Below, one piece after another: positions 37,218 to 49,139 of a stretch of 64,000 bases of DNA. The DNA lies in the NCBI RefSeq assembly GCF_003369915.1, contig NC_046674.1, positions 4,960,001 through 5,024,000 of the forward strand, read 5' to 3'. Positions within the stretch are counted from its first letter, which is position 1; each line of letters starts with the position of its first letter. A model generated the notes under the pieces. That model saw only the letters and a program-made list of their open reading frames with translations, made no database searches and was not told where the DNA came from. A program made the position numbers and the translations under genes. The DNA comes from Drosophila miranda (taxonomy: Eukaryota; Arthropoda; Insecta; Diptera; Drosophilidae).

Positions 37218-37965
37218 GTGTATTTCCGAGTCGAGAAGTCAGCAAAAAGAAGGAATGACGGGACGGTGCCTGGGTAAACAACATAAAGCCACACCACTGG
37301 GCCACCAAATTGCATGTAATAAATGCGAGCAAGTACATTTTGTCGCATGCAGTGAGAGCGTCAAAGGAAAAGCCAAAGCAACAAAGTTCCCTTCTGTCAG
37401 ACACGTACCGAACACATTCTCTCCAGCATCCCCCCTCCCCCCGATTCCCTGCGATTCTCTGTGACTATCATTTGGGGAATTCTTGGGGTGGCGAAAGAGC
37501 GTGGGGGCTGTGTCTCTGACAAATACGCTCCATGTCAGGGCTGCCGCTGTTGCTGCCACTGCCACTGCCAGTGCCACTGCCACTGCGGGTATGCTGCTTT
37601 GAGTTGCCCCGTCTGAGGCGCAGCAGAAGGAGCAAATCCAGCCCCCATATTGATGAGGCGCCATCAACCATCGACTAGATTGCTCTGCAATGCAATGAAT
37701 TTTAAAGCAAGCCAGTCTGCGTAAGGACAAAGGCAGGGGATCGAGTGAAATCCTTTGCCCAAATATTGCATCTTGATTTTAATGCATTTATTCATGAGTG
37801 CGAGGGTGCTCTGTATGCCCGTTATACCCCTGTATCTCCCGCATCCCCCCTCAATCGAAAAATGATGACCTGAATAAGTGGTTCAACTTCTTAAGCGCTA
37901 ATTCGGTTACTTTTAACGCCACATTGCCAGCAATCACAATCAAGAAAATCAAGAAAATAAAAATA

Positions 37966-37996
37966 TAATCGAATCGAATCGAATCGAGTCGAATTA
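37966..37996. repeat. ATCGA pentamer repeat
   Basis: About six tandem ATCGA/GTCGA units. Confidence 0.8.
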
Positions 37997-40900
37997 GGAT
38001 TTGGATTTGGATGGCCCAAAAGCCAGAGACATGTCCCCCATCAATGCCAAAGTCCATAAACAGTCCCTGTTTATTGGGCAACGAAGAAGAAGCTTTTATA
38101 GAAATGAGGGGACCCGACGGCCACGGTCTTTGCCGTTTTGTGTTGTGTTTTGCTTTGTGCTTTTCGCAATTGCAATCGTCTGGAGTACACTATAAAAAAC
38201 TTGGCCAAAAGAATGTATAATAAGTGAAATGCGATTAGGAAAACATATCTAGAGTCTGCTCTGGAGAACCCAACCCAATTATCCAGCTTAAGTATGTGTA
38301 TATTTCTCCCAGTGTAGACTCAGTGCCGCCACTTTGACCCAGAGTGTTGGCCCTCTTGCCTACAAATGAGCTTTCGCGTACAGCGGAACGCCCGGCGTCC
38401 TTTTAGTTTTTATGACTGCATCGATCGGCCATGGCTTTTCAATCAAACCTCTCGACACGTACGCAGTCAAAGTCCGCCCAGGGTCCGCCGGAGTCCGGAG
38501 ACACCCGCTCTTTCCGAGAAAGTTTGCCCATAACAATCCTTATTACATTTTGGTCTTTGTTTCTGCCCCTCTCTCCCCCTTTTGGGGACACGGGCAAGAG
38601 GGCGCGCTAGTGAAGCGCTAATCTTGGGGCTCTCCCATAGGCAATATACGAGTACTGACACGTATATATTTATCGTGGGCGAGTGCGGGGCAAGTCCATT
38701 GTTTAAACGGAAATGTTTAATTAAGTGCAGGCCAGGCCACAGCCACTGCCCGGATGACGTATGTATATGTGCTCGTTGAACAGCTGGCCCGTGCCCGGGG
38801 CTCGGGAGCAGCAACAGATGTTGGCCCAAGTTCGTACAAGAGCTAGAACAAGAAGGACAATGGCAATACAAGGAAAAGTTAATAGATACAAATATGATAC
38901 AGAGTCAGACTCTGAAGTCAGAGTCAGTGCAGCCACTCGAACCCAATCGGAGCCAGGTTGATTGTTATCCAGCTGCTGCTGCGAATATATCAAATCAAAT
39001 CTGAACCAAATTGCAATCAAAAGGCTTCGAGCAACCCACTTGAAAGCAATCTGAAATTCCATGACCACTCGCAGCACCACACACAATCGACAAACAAAAA
39101 CAAGAACCAATTGCATGCCAATTCAGAAAAAAAAAGATGGAAGAAAAAGTGCCTTCCATAGACATTTTGATTTGTTTGTGCAAAAAATCAAAAGTGGCAA
39201 ATGGTTAGAGGATGGTATAGGATAGGACGAAAAAGCAAATCAATCAAATCAATTGAAATCCCGTTTGTGTGTACATATGAAAACTAAACAGCCACACAAA
39301 ACCCCAACCATTGTCCATTTAACTTTTAGATCTGGCACCAACATTGGAAGTGGCAGGGGCATGGGAAGTGAAATGAAGATAAACAGAGATTTGACTGGGG
39401 GAAATACTCGGAACTCTTAGCTAATTGGGAGAGACAACAGCCAAAAAGATGATATCATTAATTAGTTTTACAAATTGATTTTACTACGAAGAAGACAGCC
39501 AGCACTTTATGGCTCCCTGGGCCGCTACCCGCTACCCGCCACCCGCTACCCGCTGGGCAGACAAATAAACAGAAATCGGTGGAAAAGGGGAAATCAATTC
39601 ATGAATAGTTTAGCATTTTGTCTTAGCCGAAACTCAACGAAACGAAACGAATAGAATGTGTATTAAAAGAGCATTCAGGGTCAGACAAGGGCGGGGGGGG
39701 CCATTAATGGAAACAGGAAGCCAGACACGCCTACCACATGTTGAATGGACTAAAAAGTGTGGAAGACATCAAAGGAGGGGGTGGAGGCACATGCCGCATA
39801 ATCCCCAGCTAATGCTCCATGTTTCCCCGATCGCTGCAGGAATAGGAAATTATGTGTATGGGAGGGGTGCTGCTATCCTGCCACAGTAAATTGGCTTGTA
39901 ATGGGGGGAGGGGCTCCTGCCTGCAACAGTAAAATAAATTGATAAGAATTTCGATTGAATGGCACAGTGGGTTGAAGCACTGATAAATACAGACTACTAT
40001 GACACGCCCATCCAGACCCCACAAGTATTTCAGCAATTACCGAACAGCCAAGAGAAATCCGCCGCATTGGATGGGTGGCTGTGGGTGGGGGTGGGGGTGC
40101 CAGCGGAAAAAGCACTTCCATTTGCAACTCTCGCATCGCATATCCTTGGTCCTTGGCGCTGCTCAATGGGTCTCGGACCAGGGTTCGATTCGCTGGCACA
40201 AAATGTGCATTCGAGTGCAATTTTTGACTGACTGACGGACAGACAGGCGGACAGACGTACTTTCATGGGCGTGGCCAAGCACAAGCAATGGGATACTCGT
40301 TTGGCTGGCAGCTTACATGGCTGGTTTGCTTCTTTTTTTTCCAATGATGATGATTTCCATGTTTATCACTTTCAGGTATACTCACACAGTTGTATGTTCA
40401 GAGCATTTGTCGGACGCTGCACGTGTCCATCCTCATCTGCCCCATCCCCCCGCCCCCCCCCTCCCGTCCGTATATCCCACTCTGATTGTGCAGCAGTACG
40501 AGTATGCATCAATTTTCGAATAGCTTGGCCCGCATTAGCTCCCAGAAACGTGCCAAGTTGTCGGGCGCCAGGATAGCGGCGTACAAATTGCTGACATTTC
40601 AACAGAAACGGGAAACGATTGACACAGCCCACGACGGAATGCCATGGAGGGTTATGCAGTTGAATTTCATTCACAGTTAGGTTCCTGCCGATCGATTTAA
40701 ACATACAAGGAACGATACAAGGAAACAAAACCAAAACGTAAACAGAATCGGGCTCTCGCGATAGTTGACGCAGTCTGAAGGCTCTCTAATCCGTTTCAGG
40801 AATACCCACATTGTATACGAGGAGCATACCCTTCTGACGGTATAATCCGTTCGTTATAATCCCTCAGTAATTTGCATTCTCCAATAACCATCCAATCAGT

Positions 40901-43476
40901 CAGTTGCCAGCAGCTCTACCTCTCTCTCTCTCGTCACTGCCTTGCAAATACTTTTCCTGGCAGGCACCGGCCTTTATCTTACCTCCTGTCCCCCGTCAGG
41001 AACGATCTTCACACTGTTTTACACATCACATGTTCTTGTCATTGCGGAAAGGCACCTGCACAACAGACCCGCAACAAAAGGGAGACCCCAAGACACCTGG
41101 CCTTCACAAAATTGCAGCCTGCCCGAATAAGAGTGGAAGTGGGAGTGGGAGGAGGTGTCTTCCTGGCTGCTCCTTTAAAATGCATTAAGCCTGCAAGCTC
41201 TGAATGGATATAAATAGACCGAAGCCGACACGTTTCGTTTATAAATATTGTTAAATATTTTGTTTGTCCTGGCAGTCCTGGTGGGCCCAGTGAGAGAGTG
41301 TCCCACATAATCCCATTTCTATCTCAAAACTGCATCGATAGTTGCGTAATAAAAGCCCAAAAATTGTGGAAGGGCCGTTGGGGGCTCAACGTGGAATGCG
41401 TGAATATCCTGAATGGACCGCAGCGCCTGACCATGTGCGGATAAGGCCCTCCCCCTGGACTCGCTCCCGGATTGCACTTTATTGAGAAGATGTGGACTTT
41501 CATTTGGGTTCAGCATCAGGCAGAGTCCAGAGTCCCGAGTCCCGAGTCCCGAGCTCATGCCGGCATAGTTCTGGTAGGTAGGTAATGGGAGAAACTGCAA
41601 AAACGCAGGTGAGGTTAGGCTTGGGAATGGGATTGGAATGGGAATTGGAATTGGAATTGCCATCAGAGTTTCACTGGCCTTATCGGGAGCCTGGAGCCTG
41701 GCCAGCTGTCAGTTGCCGTACAGATCGGCGACCCGTTACAATATTTGCCAAGAAGAGTGGAAATCGAAGGGAAAACTGCAAGCAAGGAAAACATTCGAAG
41801 GCCTACCCCCACTCGCATTCCTTTCAGGGCATAACCATGTTTAGTTAGGCGCGAAAAATGTCGAAATTTCCAATCAATTGAGTTCGTTTTAATTGCGCAT
41901 GAAATATTTAAAATTTCCCGGCATTCAAAAAGAGCTGCCACGCAATCAAAGCCAAGCAAATCAAATCGTTTTCTTTGGTACATTTTGTTTCTATTTTTTT
42001 TGTGTGTTTTTCGTTTGGTTCGTGTAATTATCGGGGAAATTTGGGTGTTTGTGCGCCCCATTAATCATGCAAATTAAAAGAAACGGAGCTCGGAGGTGTT
42101 AAAGAGCCGGAGTCCAGGGGCGTGGCCCACTCGCCCATCAATGCCAATTAACAGAAATTCCCCAAGATACATGTGTCCGGGTCTATTCACGTATCTTTCA
42201 TTATTATCATTGTTTTGTTTTTTTTTTTTTGTTCTGTGCGTGTGTGTGGCAAACTTGATCAGCATCAAAGCGTTTCGCCTGCCCGTCTCTCGTCTTTATT
42301 TTCTTTTGGTGGGTGCGGGGGGTTCCAGTATTTTTAGATGGCCAAGTGCCTAATGTGGGCTATAAATAAGACGGGCAGCGCTCTCTGTGGGTGGTGTTAG
42401 GATGCGTGTATCTTGCAGATACGCCGGAACTCTTGCATATTTAATGAGCATGACACGGCAGAAAATTGGATAAAACAAGAAGATCGCATCAACGAAGCTG
42501 GGATACTCTTTCGAGGGGGGGGGCTGGGGGGCAGATATTTCAACTCGATGTAAGGATGACCCTTAAATATTCCATTTGATTTCGCCAGCGATTCTCGATT
42601 TCTGTTTTCTGCCCAAACTTGCAAAAGTTTTCTATCCCCAGCAGTGGTTTTCCCACATCCACATCCACTTACGCGCACACGCACACACACAAATGCTAAT
42701 GACAAGTTTGCCAAAAAGGACATGCCCATACATACGCGCAGGATATGTATAGCAGAGAAATCTGGTCAAGTCAAGGTCGCCGCATCCTTTGCAGGCGACT
42801 GCATACGAGTTCAAAAAACTTTTACCCCATTCCAAGGCACTGAGCCCGAGCCCGAGCCCAAGTAGAGTCAGGGCCAAAACTATCCTAAGCTGTTCCCCAC
42901 ACCCGCACATCGACACCCACTCACATGAAAAGCGTAGTCGTGGGGGAGCCGTAATCAGGAGCTTTGTAATAAGCTTATCGCCCGGCGGCCAGGACAGTCT
43001 CAAAAACAAAACAGGCCGCTCCCCATCCACCGCCCAAGATGTATTTAATTATATATGTCGCCTGGGTTCCATCAATGATAGGGAAATGCTCTTTAAGGTC
43101 CCCCACTCAGGGTTCTGGTGGGGTTTACCCCCTTCAACTCGTGCCCGATATCTTGTTCAAATCTTGGCCAGGTAACCAACTAAAAATCGCTTAAAACTTT
43201 TTCCCCATCTGTTTGTACAAAAATATCCGCTGCCTACCTTTTATCCAAAGAACGGCCTTCCTTCCACAATCCGAGCTAAAAGCTTTATATTTGCCGACAG
43301 AAATCAAGGTGGGATTCAGGGTTCAGGCATTAGCAATCTGCCAGCTCCACCCCCCGTACACCCCCCCCCCCCCCCCTACCCATGGCGCGGCGAAAAACAA
43401 AACAACAAAAAAAAAACTCAAAACAATTTTTGGCTGAATGGAAATGTTTGCTTCAAAGTTGTTCCTTCCTCTCTCA

Positions 43477-43501
43477 CTCTCTCTCTCTCTCTCTCTCTCT
43501 C
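43477..43501. repeat. (CT)n / (GA)n tract
   Basis: A pure CT run of about 25 bases, roughly 1.1 kb upstream of the Oct-TyrR coding exon. Confidence 0.9.
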
Positions 43502-44061
43502 CGGCTGCTCCTTCCTGCTCCCTCGGAGTGTTCAGTTTATGAGCGGGTTATTTTGATTAATGTTCTTTCAACTGCCATCACTAGGGGCGGGGGCGGGGTT
43601 GCTATGCCTTGGGTAAACTTGGGAAGAGCTTAACGGATATAGAAGTGTCAAGTGGGAGAGGACCGGCGAGAGCAGAGCAACAATTATTGGATGATTATGG
43701 GGGGAGCGGTGGGAGGAGGGGTGGGTTCTTATTGATAAGAGGGCGGTGGGGAAGGGATCAACAAGCCCCGGTTCTCGGGGTTATCGGGAAAACCGTTTAC
43801 TTAGATTCCCAGTCCCATCCCAGACAGCTGAGTCCTTCCTTGAGTACTTCGGGGCTGCACATTTTTAATTACTTCTAAATATTTCATCCAACCCAGAGTT
43901 AAATGCGAGAAGATGCGTCATTTAAATTGTTAATGACCTTCTGGTCGCGTTTCCATCGGATTGACAAGTGTAGCTGCCCCTCCCTCCCTTCCCCTCCGCG
44001 AACCACAAAGGATGCCCCATCAACTTGACCTTTTTGCCCCGGTTTCGGCTCTATCCATGTG

Positions 44062-44110
44062 CTGTTCCGTTCCGTTCCTTTCTGTTCCGTTTCGGTTCCG
44101 TTCCGGTTCG
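44062..44110. repeat. TTCCG pentamer array
   Basis: About nine TTCCG/TTCCT/TTTCG units, the complement of the GGAAC arrays seen elsewhere in the window. Confidence 0.8.
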
Positions 44111-44512
44111 ACTGGGACTGGTGGTCCCATCATTCAACTGTCTTGGCTGGAAATTGTGAGGGAATCTTTGCATGCTTATTGACAAGTTGTAAATAATTTG
44201 GATTTGACATGATCCTGATTGCCTTGTGCTTGAGTCCTTCACATTTGCAATGACAAAACTTTTCCCCCATCGCTGATGGCTGATGGCTGACGGCTGAAAA
44301 CTTCCGACTGAGCCAAACAGGCCATTGGGGGGGCGTTTACTGGGAAACGAATTCGGATGGTGCTTTGGATTTTCAAATGTCTGACCCACATCCTCTCTGC
44401 GTTGAAAGTTGCAGCCACATTAATCCTGTTTTTCACGCCATTTCTCTTTTCAGGACACCACCCATACATTCCAACCCCGCTACTCCCCCTCTCCCACACC
44501 CTTGAAGGACGC

Positions 44513-44518
44513 ATGTAA
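44513..44518 (+). promoter_or_regulatory. Start-stop uORF (ATG TAA) in Oct-TyrR leader
   Basis: An ATG immediately followed by TAA, 97 bases upstream of the receptor ATG and inside the exon that begins at 44454. In other genes such minimal uORFs stall ribosomes and lower main-frame initiation. That effect is inferred here. Confidence 0.55.
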
Positions 44519-44546
44519 GAGTGATCCGAGCGCTGGTGGGCAGGGC

Positions 44547-44600
44547 TGGGCAGGGCAGGACAGGGCAGGACAGGACAGGACAGGACAGGACAGGACAGGC
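44547..44600 (+). repeat. GGACA pentamer array in Oct-TyrR 5' leader
   Basis: About ten GGACA/GGGCA units ending ten bases before the receptor ATG. The leader immediately before the start is therefore purine-rich and repetitive, and its length is likely to vary between individuals. Confidence 0.85.
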
Positions 44601-44601
44601 A

Positions 44602-44640
44602 ATGCCAAAATGCCATCGGCAGATCAAATCTTGTTCATAA
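44602..44640 (+). promoter_or_regulatory. Overlapping uORF across the Oct-TyrR start codon
   Basis: ATG at 44602 opens a 12-codon frame that ends in TAA at 44640, spanning the receptor ATG at 44610 in another frame. Its context (G at -3) is acceptable, but the main ATG, preceded by CAAA, matches the fly consensus better. Leaky scanning would be needed. Confidence 0.55.
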
Positions 44641-46572
44641 ATGTCACCACAACGGTGGCAGCGGCGGCTTTTACCGCGGCAGCCGCTGTCAGCACAGCGC
44701 CGGAAGCAGCAGCAGCAGCAGGCGGATCGACGAAATCGGTAACTGTTGTCAGTGCTGCCGCTGCCGCTGCAGCCGCCGCCGCCGCTGCCGCCACCGCCAC
44801 CGCCACCGCCGCCAGCAGCCAGGCGGACGAAATCAGCGGACGGGGCTCATCAGCCACGGAAACAGCAGCCAATATATCCGGCTCGCTGGTGGAGGGGCTG
44901 ACCACAGTGGCAGCTGCGCTGACAACGACGGCGGGCACTAGTCCGGGCGAATCGGAGGAATGTGGCGGCGGTGCCGTGGAGGAGCTGCACGCCAGCATTC
45001 TCGGCCTGCAGCTGGCCGTCCCAGAGTGGGAGGCTCTGCTGACCGCACTGGTTCTATCGATAATTATCGTGCTAACCATTATAGGAAATATCCTGGTTAT
45101 TCTCAGTGTGTTCACGTACAAGCCGCTGCGGATTGTCCAAAACTTCTTCATCGTTTCGCTGGCGGTGGCCGACCTGACGGTGGCCCTGCTGGTGCTGCCG
45201 TTCAACGTGGCCTACTCGATCCTGGGACGCTGGGAGTTCGGCATACACCTGTGCAAGCTCTGGCTGACTTGCGACGTGCTCTGCTGCACCTCCTCCATCC
45301 TCAATCTGTGCGCCATTGCCCTGGACCGCTACTGGGCCATAACGGATCCCATTAACTATGCCCAGAAGCGGACAGTGGGCCGCGTCCTGCTCCTAATCTC
45401 CGGAGTGTGGGTGCTTTCGCTGGTGATCAGCAGTCCGCCGCTGATCGGTTGGAACGATTGGCCCGACGAGTTCACCAGCGCCACGCCCTGCGAGCTCACC
45501 TCGCAACGGGGCTACGTCATCTACTCCTCGCTGGGCTCGTTCTTCATACCGCTTGCCATCATGACGATTGTCTACATCGAGATCTTTGTGGCCACGCGGC
45601 GACGGCTGCGGGAGCGGGCCAAGGCCACCAAGCTGAACACGATTGCCCTCAAGTCCACGGAGCTGGAGCCCATCACCAACTCCTCGCCGGCTGCAGCCTC
45701 CTCCTCGAAGTCTCGCGCTCTCACCAATTGGCTCTGCTGCGGCCGGGACCGGGCCAACTTCTCCACGCCCATGATTCAGAACGACCAGGAGAGCATCAGC
45801 AGCGAGACCCATGGCCAGCAGGAGGGCTCGAAGACGGCCACCACCAACGATCAGCAGCAACATGTGGTGGTGCTGGTGAAGAAGTCGCGTCGGTCAAAGA
45901 TAAAGGACTCCATCAAGCACGGCAAGGCCCGGGGTGGGCGCAAGTCCCAGTCCGCGTCCACCTGCGAGCCCCATGGCGAGCAGCAGCTCCTGCCGGCTGG
46001 CGGCAGTGGCGGCGGCAATGCTGCAGGAAAATCTGATGCTGAGATTAGCACGGAGAGCGGCAGCGATCCCAAAGGCTGCATTCAGGTGAGGCACAAGCTT
46101 CGACCAAATTAGGGTTTTAGTTTAGCTGAAGTTTTCGTAGATCCAGCGAGCCAGTGATTGAATTGTTTTTTATTCGCAGGTCTGTGTGACCCAGGCGGAG
46201 GAGCAGACCTCGCTCAAGCTGACACCGCCCCAATCATCGACTGGCGCCGGTGCAGTGGCCGCCGCACCGCTGCAGAAGAAGCCCAGCGGCGTGAACCAGT
46301 TCATCGAGGAGAAACAGAAGATCTCACTGTCCAAGGAGCGGCGGGCAGCCCGTACCCTGGGCATCATCATGGGCGTCTTCGTCATCTGCTGGCTGCCCTT
46401 CTTCCTCATGTATGTCATCCTGCCGTTCTGCCAGAGCTGCTGTCCCAGCGACAAGTTCAAGAACTTCATCACCTGGCTGGGCTACATCAACTCCGGCCTG
46501 AATCCGGTCATCTATACCATCTTTAACCTGGACTATAGGCGGGCCTTCAAGCGGCTGCTAGGCATGAAGTAA
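44610..46572 (+). CDS. Oct-TyrR: Octopamine/tyramine receptor, class A GPCR
   Basis: Two coding exons, 44610-46085 and 46180-46572, split by a 94-base GT..AG intron in phase 0, give 622 residues (about 600 in D. melanogaster). The receptor sits in the plasma membrane of neurons, binds tyramine and octopamine and, as known for the family, signals through Gi/o to lower cAMP. Seen: an N-terminal extracellular region with Asn-linked sites (NVT near 11, NIS near 90) and a long Ala tract; TM1 from about 142; the amine-anchoring Asp222 in TM3; DRY at 239-241; the Ser-rich TM5 after [10 protein letters not shown]; a long basic third cytoplasmic loop; CWLP from 562 in TM6; NPVIY at 600-604 in TM7. The start is the ATG giving MPSADQ, matching the known N-terminus and preceded by CAAA. 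The conserved core leaves no doubt on identity. Confidence 0.98.
44751..44820 (+). repeat. Polyalanine-coding GC-rich triplet tract in Oct-TyrR
   Basis: A run of GCN codons encodes about 13 alanines followed by Ala-Thr alternation in the extracellular N-terminus. Mixed GCT/GCC/GCA codons indicate a stable, selected tract rather than a fresh slippage event. Confidence 0.8.
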
Positions 46573-47754
46573 GGATGGTTGAAAGAGCGAGCGGACTGGA
46601 CGGAACGGAACGGAGAGGGAGAGCATTACTCAGAGTTTGTGCCAAACTTAAAGTAGAGAGAGTGAAAGAAAGAGAACTGGCTGGAAACAAAAGCATTGGC
46701 AAGGAGATACCCACATCGATTGATCACAGAAAATCTGAGCACATATTTGGTTTCCTTTCTTTGGCATTCGGGGGCCACTGACTCTCTTTCTGTCTCTCTG
46801 ATCTTTCGAGGCGCGAGTAAAACTGTATTTGGCGTATAGATATACCCCGTTAGATACTCATGCGAAGGGGCAACTGGCCTCAAGCAAGTCCCACATCAAA
46901 ATTATGCAATGAAATCGAAGAAAAAAAAATGCATACTTACATAAATACATACATACGAGTACTCGTATAATACATACATACATACATACATACATATATC
47001 GTTCCACACAAGAGAACAAACATGAAATTGAATTTAATAAAATTAAATTAAATGTTTAGGCACAGGATTGTGGCAAAAAACTTCGTGTTTCACTCTATGC
47101 ATACTACAGAAAACCCAAAGAAAAGTGTTAGTAAAATTAAATATGCGCTCAACATAAATTAATTACATAAACGAAACAGAACAAAAGAAGAAAGAAGAAA
47201 AAAAAACCAACTTCTATGAAACGAAATGTGTTTTTTTTTTCTAGGCGATTACTTTAACGATTTGTATTTAATTGTAATTGTAGGCAAATGTAAACCAAAG
47301 AACTAAACTATTGTACTTAATGTATACTTTGAATACGCTTTAAACTATTTGTTACATAATATAATATAATATAACCGTTAATTTTAAATGTGTGTTTTTT
47401 TTTTGACAGACAGCAACAATTGCGTTTCGATGGGCAGCTAAAAGCTAGCACATTCGAGAATTATAAATACATAATAATTATAATAAATATAAATACATAA
47501 ATAAATGTTTCATTGCACTTGGCAGAATGCAACAGAGTTAGCCGACGAGATCTATAAATCGATGTATAAACTAAACTAAACTTAACTAAACTAATCTAAA
47601 GTACATACTATACACATCGTATACACCACAATTTATGACTTTTAACGACGATGTACGATAATTTCACTAATTAAATTGTTTAACGAGCAAAACCAAACTA
47701 AGCATAAACAAAAAACAGAAACCAAAAAACCAACAAAAGACAGATTCAAATAAA
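46573..47754 (+). other. Probable Oct-TyrR 3' UTR
   Basis: AT-rich, non-coding sequence after the receptor stop, with several poly(A) signals (AATAAA at 47036-47041 and 47749-47754, others near 47480-47505) and a CATA tetranucleotide run near 46970. The transcript end is not determinable by eye, and alternative polyadenylation is plausible. Confidence 0.55.
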
Positions 47755-48120
47755 AGTTATGAAAAATATTGACTATTGTATTTCGGGTAGAGATGGTAAA
47801 TCTTGTGGCATAGAATTTTTCCAAATTTTGTATGATTTATATTAGATGATGAAGGTTCTTTTCAGAGCCTGAAAAAACGACAGATCTCAGGAGAAATCAA
47901 TCGGAAACAGTTCTCTTATTTGTGTTCAGTTATGTTTAGCTTCTTACAAATGTATCTGTCAAAGTAGAACAACAGCCGCGCCGCTCTAAAATTGACTATA
48001 TACCTGCACCATTAGAAAGTTTTTGCTGCTGGCTGGATTTCAGATTTCAACGACATCACGGCAAGCTCTTTACAGGAATATCGGAAAAAAACCCTCCCAA
48101 AGATGGTACCAGCGACTCAC

Positions 48121-48505
48121 CACGTCCTTTTCTATCAGTGACCTGGTTAGATCCGGATTCACTAGGTTCAATTGCGCGGGGTTGTCCTGAAACATTCAAA
48201 TGTATATCTCACTTAAATTTTGTTCGATTACCGCCGTACCTTGATGGCCTCCAGTCTTTCGGCCATTGTCCATGTGTTGTCAGCTCGTAGCGATCACCCA
48301 CGTTCAGAACTTCGGACAAGTCGCGAGCCGGCAGCGGCAATGTAAACAACGTCTAAGCGAAACATATTCGTTTAATAAAGTAACTAAACTCTACCACAGT
48401 ATAAGCTTGAAAGGCATCATAATCGCTGCAATCAGTTAAGCCATATTGAAACACAATAACTATGAGAGAATGGTAGTGTTTTTTTTTATTTTTGGCGCAC
48501 ACTTT
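48121..48505 (-). pseudogene. Eroded spliced gene fragment, family not recognised
   Basis: On the minus strand, short protein-like exons are bounded by plausible splice sites. A piece from 48505 includes CSDYDAFQAYTV; a 42-base GT..AG gap follows; the next piece starts TLFTLPLPARDLSEVL and runs to VGDRYEL. Then, in a shifted frame, TWTMAERLEAIK ends at a GT donor; after 53 bases and an AG, a 66-base exon reads DNPAQLNLVNPDLTRSLIEK before GTGAGT. A one-base loss in the CTG-AC stretch near 48282 breaks the frame. No ATG start or terminal exon is visible. It looks like the remains of a real multi-exon gene; an assembly error in a live gene is the alternative. I do not recognise the family. Confidence 0.45.
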
Positions 48506-48898
48506 CTGAAACCGAAACATTAACCCATTACGGTTCGCTCCTCCTCTCATAGAGACAATAACAAATGTTTAATTTTGCGAATATCTGATAAATATCTTGT
48601 GTATTTAAATACCACTGACAAAATATTATTATAATATTCATCTGGTTGTTGCTCCAGTTTAAGTTTTGCCATATAGCAACACAAAAATCCGTTTGGTATT
48701 TAAATACCAATCTGGCTGGCGTGTAAGCATATCGCTTTTAATTATTTTCTAGTGCATAAAGGACACCCGGAACTTTATAAAACGATCGCACGATCTCCTC
48801 TTGAGTATTTAAACACGCATTGGTCCATAAAGGGTTAATTAGTTCAAGCTCATAATTGCGTTTGGTGGTTCAGTTCATTGTATACCTTAATCGATATA

Positions 48899-48906
48899 TA
48901 TCGATA
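48899..48906. promoter_or_regulatory. DRE element (TATCGATA)
   Basis: A perfect DNA-replication-related element, bound by DREF and typical of constitutive fly promoters. It lies about 240 bases upstream of the ATG at 49140 and probably belongs to that gene's promoter. Confidence 0.6.
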
Positions 48907-49139
48907 TATGATATATTTGACACCTCTCATTTCGATATTTGCTGGGTTTAAAATGTAACTTGTTAATCAAAAATATATTTATCGTAAACAAACCGGCCGA
49001 CCGGAGCGGCAACCAAAGGACAGCGTACAGATTACCTGCTAGCCTAGATTTCCGCGAAGGCAGTCCAGAGCAGGCAGAAACATTGGCCTTGCAGGCGTCG
49101 CATATAAATACAGGACAGACGAAGGACTCGAGCCACAAC

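Larger units (their letters stand above)
17048..44453 (+). other. Probable ~27 kb first intron of Oct-TyrR
   Basis: Bounded by the donor at 17048 and a pyrimidine-rich TTTCTCTTTTCAG acceptor ending at 44453. Across these 27 kb, on both strands, I find no intact gene. Open frames are short and low in complexity. It holds tandem repeats, GC inverted repeats near 18200, AT-rich blocks dense in ATTA/TAAT homeodomain-type cores (e.g. 19310-19560), a decayed coding fragment at 22725-23012, a perfect palindrome at 36641 and a minisatellite at 36073. Neural enhancers would be expected here, but none can be assigned by eye. Confidence 0.45.

Noticed and set aside
40180..40200. GGTTCGATTC string resembling a tRNA T-loop
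   Set aside because: No acceptor stem, D arm or anticodon arm can be folded around it.
44624..45205. 193-codon minus-strand frame opposite Oct-TyrR exon
   Set aside because: Shadow of GC-rich receptor codons, mostly antisense of the Ala tract.
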